From: Piezodorus guildinii | Taxonomy: Eukaryota; Arthropoda; Insecta; Hemiptera; Pentatomidae | DNA length: 64,000 nt | Direction: 5' to 3' | NCBI GenBank assembly: GCA_023052935.1 | Contig: CM041297.1 | Span: 103,322,563 to 103,386,562 of the forward strand | Shown: positions 1-10,001 of the stretch, one piece after another | Numbering within the stretch: position 1 is the stretch's first letter | How the letters are laid out: the number at the start of each line of letters is the position of its first letter | Notes under the pieces: generated by a model | Told to the model about the DNA's origin: nothing | What the model saw: only the letters and a program-made list of their open reading frames with translations | Databases searched by the model: none | Translations under genes and position numbers: made by a program

Positions 1-699
1 CAAGTTGGAATCAATTGAATAGTGAAGACATTTAGAAAATTTTAAATACATAAACAAAACAAAATAAATACATATATAGAATTATATGGATACCTAAAAT
101 GGATTTGAAAATATAAATAAAAACCAACAAACAATAATAATGAAAAACAAAACAATATATATGGTGGGATAGACAGAGAAAATATGTTACTTAATAGAGT
201 TTAATATGTGGCTATATGTGGAGGAAATGCATTGTTTATCGGTTTTGTGGTTAACAGGATTGGATTGGAGGTGGATGTGGACGGATTCAGCGATTAGTCT
301 TTTCTTATGGTTTGGAACATAATCTAAAATGGAGCAGTCGTCAAAGTTAAAGGAATGATTGAAATGTATGGAGTGTTCAGAAAGTTTTGAGGCTAGAGGG
401 TTTCGAGAGGATACGGAGAGTTTATGTTGCGATATTCTGGTTTTTAGGTAATTTTTGGTTTCTCCTACATAGGATACATCACAATCTGAACATGAAATTT
501 TATACACAATATTGGAACGATATATAGGAGTGATCGGGTCTTTTGTATTGGTAAAAAGGTGAGAAAGCTTGTTCTGGGTCTTTAGTCCTAGTTTTAAGAA
601 AGGTAAGGAAAATTTAAGGATTTTTTTTTTTATATTTTCAGAAAGGTGCGGAATGTAAGGTAGGGATCTATATAAAAATATCATGGGTGTCCACATCTA
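1..699 (-). mobile_element. Penelope-like element fragment (minus strand)
   Basis: This is the 3' part of a Penelope-like retroelement read on the minus strand, running off the left edge of the window. It holds the C-terminal GIY-YIG endonuclease reading frame (187-696) and the start of the 3' untranslated region (1-186). Positions 1 to about 285 recur in reverse complement at about 701 to 990 with only a few mismatches, so a second copy in the opposite orientation is fused at about 700. The reverse transcriptase part is absent. PLEs are known for partial copies joined in inverted orientation, which fits. Confidence 0.8.
187..696 (-). CDS. GIY-YIG endonuclease domain, C-terminal piece of a Penelope-like element polyprotein
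   Basis: The 169-residue frame is the C-terminal endonuclease module of a PLE polyprotein. In the family this domain nicks target DNA for target-primed reverse transcription. Visible landmarks are VYKI at residues 64-67 (the GIY strand), a CSDC pair at 69-72, YVG at 76-78 (the YIG strand), the expected catalytic arginine at R87 followed by H91, and the metal-binding glutamate at E137 within LIAESVHI. The RT domain that should precede it is missing because the frame ends at the inversion junction near 700, so the first methionine is arbitrary. The last 25 codons are repeated on the other strand at 726-803. The domain core has no stop codon, but the copy is 5'-truncated and cannot act alone. 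A cellular GIY-YIG nuclease is less likely because a hammerhead-bearing PLE 3' end lies next door. Confidence 0.82.
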   Translation of the reverse strand: MWTPMIFLYRSLPYIPHLSENIKKKILKFSLPFLKLGLKTQNKLSHLFTNTKDPITPIYRSNIVYKISCSDCDVSYVGETKNYLKTRISQHKLSVSSRNPLASKLSEHSIHFNHSFNFDDCSILDYVPNHKKRLIAESVHIHLQSNPVNHKTDKQCISSTYSHILNSIK

Positions 700-1800
700 T
701 CCAATCCGTCCATATCCACCTCCAATCCAATCCTGTTAACCACAAAACCGATAAACAATGCATTTCCTCCACATATAGCCACTTATTAAACTCTATTAAG
801 TAACATATTTTCTCTGTCTATCCCACCATATATATTGTTTTGTTTTTCATTATTATTGTTTGTTGGTTTTTATTTATATTTTCAAATCTATTTTAGGTAT
901 CCATATAATTCTATATATGTATTTATTTTGTTTTGTTTATGTATTTAAAATTTTCTAAATGTCTTCACTATTCAATTTATTCCAACTTGTATTTATGTTT
1001 ATTTAACTTTTTTATCAACCTGTAAGATTTGTCAATTAATGTATTTTACAATGTTCCATTATTATTTTTTCCACCCTGTTATCTTTGGATACCTTAAACA
1101 GAATTAGGGATAATTAAGTTGGGAGGTACAGTCAGTTTTTCTCCATATACATCTTCCATCACTGTTCTTACTATTATATAGGTGATATTTCAAGAATTAA
1201 ATTATAATTTTTTATCCTGTATCATTATTATAATCATAAGTTAAATTTCATTGATTCTTTGTATGGTAGTATTAAGAATTTTAGTCATTGTTGTCAGACC
1301 CTGTCCATAAATCAGTACGTATTTTCCATTCTACCTTTTCCTACGTATTTTCCATCCTACCTACCCCCCATCTACCAAACAGTACCTAGTTTCCATTCTC
1401 CCACCATGCGGTACGTATCTCCACTCTACTTCATATTTTTATATTTCATGTAAATTATTGATACCTGTGTAAATTTTGTTTAGTGAACATTTTTATTTTT
1501 TCTGTATAACACTTTCATTATTGTAATATGGTCATTGTATTTTAATTAAGTTTTTTTTTACATATACAGTTCTTCTGTTTTTTTTCAATACCGACGTTCT
1601 CTAGCTAAATAGGTTATATAATATTGTATGTAATGTCATTGAAATTATATTCTTTTGTATCTTTTTAGCCCTGATGATGACCCACAAAGGGGGTCGAAAC
1701 GTTGGCAAACAATAAAATAGTTGAAACTATTTAGTTGTTTCATTTAATGACCGCCAACCGGACTAATTCCTTCCAGTAATTCTCAACGGTCAACTAATTA
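700..1800 (+). mobile_element. Penelope-like element 3' end (plus strand): ORF tail, 3' UTR and pLTR-like end
   Basis: This plus-strand copy begins with the last 25 codons of the same GIY-YIG frame (726-803, ending TAA). It continues through about 850 bp of A+T-rich 3' untranslated sequence to a hammerhead-like motif at 1668-1705. It ends near 1795 with a block beginning GACCGCCAACCGGACTAATT and then TTCTCAACGGTCAACTAATT. The same end block appears at 18.3 and 50.0 kb, and a diverged version at 4.1, 9.5, 47.4 and 47.8 kb, so it marks the terminus of a dispersed family. This is the one place in the window where ribozyme-bearing ends are physically linked to a PLE coding frame. Confidence 0.75.
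1668..1705 (+). ncRNA. Hammerhead-like self-cleaving ribozyme motif of a PLE
   Basis: The core boxes CTGATGA (1671-1677) and GAAAC (1696-1700) flank a helix II of GACCC (1679-1683) with GGGTC (1691-1695). One extra U lies between the first box and the helix, and the other copies in the window have an extra A there. Hammerhead motifs in PLE terminal repeats are documented, where they are thought to process element RNA. Helix I and III partners were not verified, and no cleavage site was assigned. Confidence 0.65.
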
Positions 1801-2018
1801 CATCCACAAAAATAAATTTATAGTTCAATAGCGTGGTTGAATTATATTCATATGCAGAAGAACTGGACGGCAATATGTGTATGTATGTACGTATGTATAT
1901 GTGTTTGTATGTACATAAAATATGTTTGTATTTATTCGAGAGCATAAAATTAAAATATGAACCAAAAAAAAAAAAAAAATAGAAAAACAGGGCACTGATG
2001 ACCTTAGGATTTTATGCC

Positions 2019-2053
<35 letters not shown>

Positions 2054-2560
2054 ATTGATTTCTTTTTAAATATAACAAACTATTATTTTTAGCTATTTTT
2101 TTTAAACATTTTTGATTAAATCAAAAATAAATAAAATTAAAATATGACCTTAATTTTATAATGATATTCATTTTATGGAAACATGATTGGTCAATCAATT
2201 CTTAATCTTTTAATTGTTTACAATACATTTATTTAGGTACATGAATGGAAGAGTTAGTCAAAACATAGATCAAATTCTATTCCTAATCTATTGAGAATAA
2301 TATCAGGTTAATGAAGATATACTTGATTAATTTTTTTTTAAATCTTGAAGTTTTGTCGTTAGTTAGAACTACCAAGAATAAAATAATACTATTTATTATT
2401 ATTTCTCAATACACGAAGTAGTTAAAATTAAATAAATAATAACTTTTTTTAAACTAGAATATGCATTTGCACTATTACACGTGATTCGTGTCACTGGTAC
2501 AATATAAGCCTAGGAGTTATCTATTTCCTAATCTATTCCGCTATTGGAAATAGCTCTATC
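1801..2560. other. A+T-rich spacer with simple repeats
   Basis: I see no gene here. The stretch holds a TGTATG/TA-type tract (about 1875-1925), an A-run near 1965-1979 and a (TA)n tract at about 2024-2050. Small reading frames across it are microsatellite translations. Confidence 0.6.
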
Positions 2561-3176
2561 GTGGTGAGTTTTAAATAACTTTTTGTCCAGGCCGCCAGTA
2601 GAGCCACACTAATGAGAACTGTGATCGATCACCAAGGAACCCTACCGAACGAAAATAGCGTGCGATACAAAAAAAAATTATCACCACCGGAGCACAACAG
2701 ACGCTAAATAGCCCCAATTATTTCCACAGTTGGTTAACTTTTGTTGGGGCTATCCGATTTCCAACAGCCAGCTAATGACACGGATGATAGTCGTGAACGA
2801 TTCCTTTTGTCTTTACCCAGCTGAAATAAATATAGGCTCTGTAACTGAGCTAATCTCCCTAGTATCAAATATCAGGAAATTAGAGATGGTCTGTTCTACA
2901 TTAGAGGTGTTTAAAAATTGACTGTACATTTATAAATAATCTTGAGACTGTAATGCGAACATACAAACATGGAGGATTAAGATATTAACGAAAAAAAAAA
3001 TGGATTGGAGGAGAAATCAGCTCAAATCATACCTTAAATCAATAATTGATTCATTAAATTTTAATTTAGTTCAACACGTTAACTGATTGATCTCTCATTA
3101 TTGGCCCGTTGCAGACCAATAATATTCTTCATATTCCTCCTCAAAAGAGAGGCTATCGGCATAATACATTTTTTTG

Positions 3177-3179
<3 letters not shown>
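2561..3179. other. Unassigned sequence with a more complex block at 2590-2920
   Basis: Positions 2590-2920 are more G+C-rich and less repetitive than the surroundings. A 63-codon frame (2730-2921) resembles nothing I know. A pyrimidine tract ending in CAG at 2590 could be a splice acceptor, but no convincing donor follows. It may be conserved noncoding DNA or a decayed repeat. Confidence 0.3.

Positions 3180-3262
<83 letters not shown>
3180..3262. repeat. poly(A) plus (TA)n microsatellite
   Basis: About 40 consecutive A residues run directly into a (TA)n tract of about 20 units. The two opposing 70- to 108-codon frames over it are artefacts of this repeat. Confidence 0.95.
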
Positions 3263-3267
<5 letters not shown>

Positions 3268-3461
3268 CGAACTGGGTATAGAATATTTTTACTTCGACAA
3301 TTAAACACAAATTTCTTTCATTTAATACTCTTTTTATATTATGTACAAATGGTAAGTCTAAAATATTTTCATCTTGGATACAAATATTACAGACATAATA
3401 TAATAAATTTTAAAAGTTCTTTCTTCAAAAATTAATAATGTATTTATTTTTTATTTTTCAG

Positions 3462-3506
3462 GTGAGTGTTCCTGGTTGCTTTACAGAGCCATTGTTTACT
3501 CCTTCT
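3462..3506 (+). other. Candidate micro-exon or recursive splice site
   Basis: A pyrimidine-rich tract ends in TTTTCAG at 3461 and is followed at once by GTGAGT, so acceptor and donor are juxtaposed as at a recursive (ratchet) splice site. A second donor, GTAAGT, begins at 3507. The 45 nt between are 15 codons with no stop in frame 1. I do not recognise the peptide. The juxtaposition is seen directly; the splicing role is inference. Confidence 0.35.
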
Positions 3507-3604
3507 GTAAGTATTTCGAAACTGGTCAATTTGCATTTAATTTTTCTTTGAAATGATTGATTATTTGTTTTATTTTACGGTTAATATTCGTCATGTATTA
3601 TTCC

Positions 3605-3775
3605 ATGGCATACTCCGGGTTCCGGGTTTGAACCTCGGCTGAGGTAAAATTATTCGTTCTGTGATTTCAGCCGTGGAGCAACCCTGGGGTAAGGAGATCC
3701 TCCTGGGGCATACCCAGTCTCAATAAAGTCGGTACCCAAAAATAAGGGAAAAATCTGGCGTCTGGAAAGATCTCT
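3605..3775 (+). mobile_element. tRNA-derived SINE, family B, 5'-truncated copy
   Basis: The copy starts at a degenerate Pol III B-box (GGGTTTGAACCTC) and continues into the body shared with copies at 28.5 and 42.2 kb: an attenuated ATTATTCGTTCTGT block, then AGGAGATCCTCCTGGGGCATACCC and the GGTACCCAAAA segment. The A-box half is missing and the 3' end fades after about 3775. Confidence 0.7.
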
Positions 3776-4046
3776 AATGTTTTGTAAAGATACAATATAT
3801 TTTTTTTAAATTTCGTATTAAAATCTACCTTTATTTAAAAAGGAGTTAGCTCAACTCCTTTTAAAGATAAACAAAAAGTAACATTCTTAAATAAGGAATC
3901 TGGAATTCTTCGGTTTTTGTTAAATTTTTCATCAGCTTCTAGTGTTATCCCTCTTTAACTGACTACTGTCTAATCTTTATTGTTGTTTTAATATTTCTTA
4001 GGTAATTTATTTATCAAAATCCTGCATTACATCTTGTTATGTTTTT

Positions 4047-4175
4047 AGCCATAGTGGATACCTGCAACTTGGGACGAAACGTTCGATAATGATTAGTTTT
4101 TTTTCTATTTTTTAATATTTTTTTGACTGCCACCCGAACCATTCTAATCATTCATATTTATTTCACGGTTGACAA
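4047..4175 (+). mobile_element. PLE terminal remnant with a decayed hammerhead-like motif
   Basis: The segment resembles the ends at 47.2-47.8 kb. It has a degraded ribozyme (about 4047-4085, with GGGACGAAACGTT but without the CTGATGA box) and then the end block GACTGCCACCCGAACCATTC followed by TTTCACGGTTGAC. It is a short orphan end without coding sequence. Confidence 0.55.
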
Positions 4176-4929
4176 TTTAATATTCAATTATAATTATTAT
4201 AACATGCTTTCGTAACAACGCGTTTCTCTCTTGATTGAATCTCTTCAAAAAGCTGCGAAAAGAGCCAACACTTTCCTACTCTGAGTTTTGCTCTCAGACG
4301 TTTACCTGTTACGTAGTACGTTTACTGTTAATATTATACTTTCTACGATTTTTAATCAAGTAAGATGAATTTTGAATCTCACGCTATGATCTTTCCCAAG
4401 CCCTCCCACCGACTGAGCTAGACGCATATAAATCAATGACTAATCCGTTGCAGATGTCGCCGATAAAAACTAACTTTCCCTCTATACGGAGGTGACTGGG
4501 CCTGTGTAAACAGAGCTAAGTGGTCCCCGAGGAAGATACTGCCCGGAGGAGCATCTGTTGACAGAGGCTCTTGCTGGAGCCAGCCGGTTTCACACCGTCA
4601 CTTCTCTCTGGATTCCGTCCGTGTTTGCAACTAGTCTTTTCGAGGGTGTCCGGCTAGTCTATGCTTATTCCAATGTTATCTCAAAATTGGAATGAAAGGA
4701 AAATATTCTTTTATTCCAGTACTAAATATTATATGTTAGCCCCCAGACAATAATCTACATTCTAAAATTCCCTTTAAATACATTTTTTTATTTTTACATT
4801 TTATTTATTAATTGTAATTTACAACTGTATTGTACAACACAATGAGTAAAGATGTAGAATGAAGAAAAGTCTTGAAAATATCTTGAGAAATAACTAATCA
4901 GTGGTAGCTCTTTACTAACTATTCTAAGG
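4176..4929. other. Unassigned, moderately complex sequence
   Basis: No open frame of note. On the minus strand near 4395-4425 the sequence TAGCTCAGTCGGTGGGAGGG resembles a tRNA D-arm or A-box. No proper B-box or cloverleaf follows, so it may be an old tRNA-derived repeat. Positions 4440-4660 are relatively G+C-rich and unrecognised. Confidence 0.3.
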
Positions 4930-5262
4930 CAGTAGGTCCCGAGGCCACCTTCTTTTCAATCGCCTCGGAGGGTTATCAGCAATATCTAAGGAAGATAGAT
5001 TACGGACAAATAGGTTTTTGTGGGGCAGGGAGTTTAGAATGAGAATAGGTGCATCTATTACGGGCTATGTCTGCAACAAATGGAATGCTAAGGTCATTAT
5101 GGAGGAGTTGATTTGTGATAAAATAAGGGGAATTCATGATTTTGCGAGAGATTTTTAATTGTAAGGATTGAAGGAGGAATTAGATGGTTTAGTAGAGCCC
5201 CAAAGCTCGATTTCATATGCCCATACAGGTCTGATAATAGTGATGTAAACGGTTTTTTTTTA
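4930..5262 (-). pseudogene. Jockey-type LINE ORF2 C-terminus, decayed
   Basis: The minus strand aligns by eye over about 200 bp with the fragment at 44.83-45.11 kb, including a shared block ending AGTAGAGCCCCAAAGCTC. Its left end (4935-4985) encodes an Arg-rich tail like the RRLRRRWPRDM end of the LINE fragment at 58.6 kb. Stops and frameshifts leave no long frame. The catalytic RT core is absent, so this is a 5'-truncated dead insertion. Confidence 0.5.
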
Positions 5263-5670
5263 TCATGATATACAATTCTTATGTATAAAAACTAAATAAA
5301 AATAAAAACTAAAACAAATTTTACTCTTTTCTCCTTTAGTTGGTTATCAAATTCGTTGAACTTGTATATTTGCCTGTTTTTTTTCTCAATTCTAACAAGA
5401 TTGATACACTATAAAGATAGAAAATTTAAAATATCGGCATTTAAGTCGTCCATTAAGACTAGTTCGATCAGAATGAAATCTACATGAATATAAGGACATT
5501 AAATATTACACCGTTACAACGAATTAAATCAAAATCTATCTATTAGAAAATCGTGGATATCTGCTCTATGAATGGTGAGGCACTTAACTCTTCTGGTTCG
5601 CGGATTTTGTTTAAAACGTTGCTGTGACATATAAAATACTAAAACATAAAATATTAGTATTAAACAACTT
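5263..5670 (+). mobile_element. GTAAGTGAAAGT-TIR element, internal fragment
   Basis: Internal sequence of the TIR family described at 62588-63403 is recognisable: CTCCTTTAGTTGGTTATCAAATTCGTT, then AAAATTTAAAATATCGGCATTTAA and TCTTCTGGTTCGCGGATTTTG. Both terminal repeats are missing, so it is a truncated, non-mobile copy. Confidence 0.6.
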
Positions 5671-7044
5671 ATTATTTTCGAACTAAATTTATAATAAACA
5701 CAATCAGAGGATTAGGAAATTTTAAGTGTACTAGTACTAGTAATGCTTGGGAAACTGTGTCTGACAAGGCATTGAAAAATAGGGCCTTTAGAATATATTT
5801 TAAATGGATGTGGGATGCAGTTTATACGTTATAAATATAAACGTTTATGATTTCTTTATAGATTAATTTACTGCAGTTAAACTCGTAATTTTGTATATTT
5901 TTTATCATAATGTGGGTGAAAACAAGGTGGAGCATTAACATTGAACAAACGATATTTGTATGTTTGATGATACATAATGACTCTCACATTGCTTCTCTAG
6001 GGCTTATTTATCGCACGACTGAAGGTTAGAAACTGGCTATATTTTTTCTTTTACAATTCTTTCATGTAAAGAAGGATGTGGGTAGCCATAATTTTAGTAA
6101 CGTTCAACAAATAAGAATTATTAAATTTATAATTAAAATTTTAATTGCTTTTAATCAGAAAGGGGTGTAGCTGCACCACCGTATTCCCTTTTCCGACCAC
6201 GATTTGAAGACTTTTTTTTATACAGTATACATAATAACACTTTTAACTTTTACAAGTTTAAATTCGTTATATACAAAATGTAACTTCTAAAGCATTAATT
6301 TTCATTGTTATTCTGTACATAGAACTTCATAGAGGAGAACACCATTAATAAAATAACTTTTTGATTTAATTTAGGATCGGAATTGATATGTGGAATATTA
6401 ATCTCCTCTACGGAACCGGGCTATACATCAATCTGAATAGGTCGACTAAACTATAATTTTCCCCTAGAATGAAACATTCATCCACAGTTTCCCTCGTCCT
6501 CCTATAACACATTACGCAGCATAAGATGTGTGAAGTTACATCTAAGTAGTTAGCAAGTTGTACAACAGCATTATCGGAACTTCGACCGGAGCGAAGTGAA
6601 TATATCGTTAAGGTTGTAATGTGGTGGCATGTTTCATAGGGAACAGCCATTATTGTCCCACCACGGCCACAGCCGAATAAATCACATTACGTTGTCGTTA
6701 GGTCCACGGCGTTGGAACTCACACTTAGATTTATGTAGGAATTTATTATCCTTGAAAATAATATTAAAAATCTGGTCCACGCATTATAGTACTTTGACTT
6801 ACCTAGGAAGGTAATATATGTTGGAATATATTGTCAAATATATAGTCTAAATATATGTAGGAACATATAGTCAGTTTTTAAAACTATGCATTTTAGCTAC
6901 CTCACTCGGTATGGTATATCCCGATGGGTTCATAAACTAGTGACGTGGTTAAGATATGCGCTGGGATCCTTCGGTTTTGGTTATTCCCACTATATATGCT
7001 GTGACAATCATGGTCTGGGATCCCCAAGGCTGTTTGTAAATATT
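5671..7044. other. A+T-rich stretch without a recognisable gene
   Basis: Frames of 60-80 codons at 6408-6650 and 6629-6814 resemble no family and overlap each other on opposite strands. Positions 6890-7030 carry a more complex segment that may be the body of the repeat whose tail follows. Confidence 0.4.
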
Positions 7045-7130
7045 GTAGAATAGAATAGAATAGAAAAAGGAACTTTATTCTGGGACATAGTCCCTTAAGA
7101 ATAACACTGATGTTACAAATAAATATAGCT
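7045..7130 (-). mobile_element. 3' tail of a retroposon with hairpin and pentanucleotide end
   Basis: Read on the minus strand, AAGGGACTATGTCCCAGAATAAAG contains a GGGAC/GTCCC hairpin. It leads into a pyrimidine tail ending in repeated CTATT units (plus strand GAATA repeats at about 7048-7065). The same hairpin end occurs at 19185-19231. The source element is not identified. Confidence 0.5.
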
Positions 7131-7239
7131 CTTCTGGTCAGAATATATAAAATAGATTGAATTATTTACAAACTTAAGATACTATAGATACTTATCCGTG
7201 ATTTTAACTTATTCATTTGTTTGTAAACTTTGAATATTT

Positions 7240-7512
7240 GTTTGTTTAACTTCATTTTATGCTGTTTTGGCTGTTCGGAATGTGCTACAGTAGGAGTTTC
7301 GCCTATCCAGGTTTAATAAGGGGAGGAATCTTTAGCGAGTACCCGACATTGCGAAGGCACGGGACCGCCTTTTTAAGTCTTCCCCAAAGGATGGCATAGT
7401 TAACGATTTTTTCACTTCCATTGAAAAATCTTTGGGTCACTTGCTAGGTTTGAACCCGTGACCTTGGGCATAGAAGGTTGTTATGCTAGCCTCTACCCGA
7501 CAGATGATTTCC
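7240..7512 (-). mobile_element. tRNA-derived SINE, family A (minus strand)
   Basis: In reverse complement the copy has the family order: a tRNA-like head with B-box GGTTCAAACC (near 7450), the body with the paired segments around ACCTGGATAGGC, and the GCATAAAATGAA-type 3' end next to TTAAACAAACAAA. It is diverged and has no evident target duplication. Confidence 0.75.
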
Positions 7513-7873
7513 TTAGTATTTATTTCATTGTTTTGTTCTATTAGAATTTTATTTATGTTTCTTTATATATTTTATCGATTTTATCTTGTTATGTTTTATT
7601 GATTTATTATTTATATATTGTGTATCATGATTTAAACTTTTTTTTTTTTAATTATCTATTTTCGTGTAATTTTACTTTTTCTACGATTCTCCGTAAATGT
7701 TGTATGAATGTAACCACTAAGGTCTATTACTATTGTACTTATAAAGACAAATTGTAATATTATTCTGAACTAAAATACATTTTAGAATTTAATAAAATAA
7801 AGGAGAAGTTGGTCCCGAAATATGTAGATTAGGTAGAAATTATACTCATAGAACATATTATGTTTTAAAAAAG
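7513..7873. other. A+T-rich spacer
   Basis: I see no gene or recognisable repeat here apart from T-rich runs. Confidence 0.5.
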
Positions 7874-7912
7874 CCTGACGTTTCGGCCTAAACTTGTGCT
7901 CTTCATCAGGGC
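7874..7912 (-). ncRNA. Hammerhead-like motif in a PLE end (minus strand)
   Basis: The minus strand keeps both core boxes, CTGATGA and GAAAC, followed by GTCAGG. Helix II is poor (GAGC against GGCC), so catalytic competence is doubtful. No PLE reading frame is nearby. Confidence 0.45.
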
Positions 7913-9289
7913 CACTGCCGACAGACCAACTTGTCAGGTAATCTCTACAGCAGTCGCCCTATTAACGATTAAAAATTTAGACCTAAATATTTACTCATTC
8001 TGCGGTCAAGTAAGTATACTTCCTTTATTAAACATATTACAGCTAGTTTCCAATGTTCCAATGATATATTTGGTATCTACATCATTACTCTCAATTCATA
8101 CAGATACCTTTCTTAATACCACTAATAACGAGAAATGATTAATTATTTAATATATACAAAATATTGTAAAAGGTAAAGTATCTTTTACGATATTTTGTCT
8201 ACTTAGTTTTTTTTTTTCTAAACAGGGGTCATTTTTGAGAAATAAGTATAACCGGTAATATTAAGATGCTCTTTCCGTTTTGAAAACATTGGTTAAAATG
8301 TTTCTGTAACGAAGCGTTTCTATTTTAAATATATAATTTAATTTTCGTGCTTCTTTTTAATTTTGAGCTTAATAATTAAAACGTTATAAGAAGATTTCAT
8401 TATTCGGTCCTTAAGGAGTCTTGAAGTCAAGTTCTCCGTTGCAACTTGGATTACAAGAACTAAAATATCGCAAGAGTTTCCCTTATTGTTTATTTCATAC
8501 ATAAGGGATTGAAAGTAAAACACGTATACATGGCATTTTAAAACATAATGAATGGTTATTATTCATTGCATTTTTCGTACATACGACTTGCCTAATAATT
8601 GTTACTTTTCTTCTGGTTGTTACAGTTTTTGATATTATCAGCTTAATGATCCGCTTCTTCGTCCTTGTAATCACCAGCACTTACGTTTACTAACATTGTT
8701 TGTTATTATTGCCTTAATTTGTGAGTGTGCCTGCTGTGACCACCACCAGCGTGGTCAGAAAATTACACTCTACAAGACAAAATTACTACTTTTAATGGTC
8801 ATTAGATCAACGTTAGAACTGTGAACAGGAACTGTTTAGTAATAACCTTGATTTTGATTTGAGATGGTTTAAAAGGAATTCAGTTCTATTAATTTTTTTT
8901 TTTTTAATGTTTTATTATTCAGTGTTTGACCACGGAAGGGCTTTGTTTGGGCTCATTTTTTTAATTTTTTTATTTGGGACTACATGGTCATATCCATGGG
9001 ACCCTTTGTGGGTTTTAGCGCTAGGTAATGAATTTTAAAAAGAAATTTGCATTGATTATTATTATTACTATTATTTAAATTTTGGAATGTCAGAATTCGT
9101 ATAATATGATTAAGAATTGCTTCTAAGACACATAGACTTCCAAGACTACTAAACTTTTTGTACGGTTTTTTTTTCAGCCTTGAACTAGATCTACTCTTTT
9201 TATCAGGGTTACGATGGAGCACCTAGTTCTACAATGTTACGAGAATAAAATGAAAAACAGATCTGAATAAAAATAAGGTATGAAGAAGA
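7913..9289. other. A+T-rich stretch without a recognisable gene
   Basis: Several 60- to 80-codon frames (7896-8138, 8338-8523, 8495-8680, 8980-9222) resemble no family I know and lack splice or promoter context. An ATGGTCATATCCATGGGACC segment near 8985 looks like a retroposon 3' hairpin but was not assigned. Confidence 0.4.
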
Positions 9290-9520
9290 GATGGTTCGGG
9301 TGGCAGTAAAAAAATACAAGAAAATACTGAAAAAACTTTCAGATATCTTACGTTTCGACCCACGTTGAGGGTCTTCATCAGGGTTTCTCTACAAAGTTCC
9401 GAAATTGAATGAATGTTGGATATTAAATGGGTTTTTCCCTATTTTCGTGTCTTTTTTTGTTCGCCACCCGAACCATCTCTTTCTTCATATTCATTTCACG
9501 GTCAATTATCGATTATTAAA
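9290..9520 (-). mobile_element. PLE terminal fragment bounded by inverted end blocks
   Basis: The block AGATGGTTCGGGTGGCAGT (9290-9308) is the reverse complement of the block near 9461-9480 (CGCCACCCGAACCATCT), so opposing end sequences enclose one well-preserved ribozyme (9351-9383). It is a solo, end-only fragment of the PLE subfamily also present at 4.1 and 47 kb. Confidence 0.6.
9351..9383 (-). ncRNA. Hammerhead-like ribozyme motif of a PLE (minus strand)
   Basis: On the minus strand CTGATGA, one extra A, helix II GACCC/GGGTC and GAAACG follow in order. Helix II is perfectly paired. This is the cleanest copy of its subfamily here. Helices I and III were not verified. Confidence 0.65.
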
Positions 9521-9852
9521 AAAATGAGATATTCTTATGAATCTTCATGAACGATTTGAGCAAAACTGCAAAAGTACTCCAAGACGTTCTTTGTACGCCT
9601 ATATACAATGTCATGGATTGAAAGCATTTACCATCCATGAAGAGATGGAGGTTTGGAAGTATTACGGTATTTACATTCATAGGACTTGGGATATTAAGAT
9701 GGAACCTATTTTTAAGTAAATCTTTATAGATACTATTAAATATTAAAAAAAAAATAAAAACGATGCAAATAATTGCATAATGGTTTCTTATTTTTAATCT
9801 ATTATATTTGGGTATAACAATGAATATAGCATGTATATGACAATACATATAA

Positions 9853-9996
9853 GGGGTACTCACTAAGTTTGTTATAGCATGCTATTTGTGTTATTTTGCT
9901 TAACCCGTCGAGTTTCTACAGTTATTTCCCTTTATAAATTGATGGATTTAGCATAATAGCACAAATAGCATGCTATAGCAAACGTAGTGAGTACCC
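9853..9996. mobile_element. Complete 144-bp foldback MITE with TATAA target duplication
   Basis: The first and last about 50 bp are inverted repeats with a few mismatches, beginning GGGTACTCACTA and containing TATAGCATGCTATTTGTG. TATAA stands directly on both sides (9848-9852 and 9997-10001). It has no coding capacity. Length, long TIRs and short A+T target duplication fit a nonautonomous DNA transposon; the superfamily is not clear. Confidence 0.75.
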
Positions 9997-10001
9997 TATA
10001 A

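Noticed and set aside
3098..3435. Opposed 70- and 108-codon frames
   Set aside because: Both are translations of the poly(A)-(TA)n microsatellite and carry only K, Y, I or F runs.
4375..4430. tRNA-like A-box on the minus strand
   Set aside because: Only the D-arm resemblance holds. The T-arm is degenerate and no stem closes.
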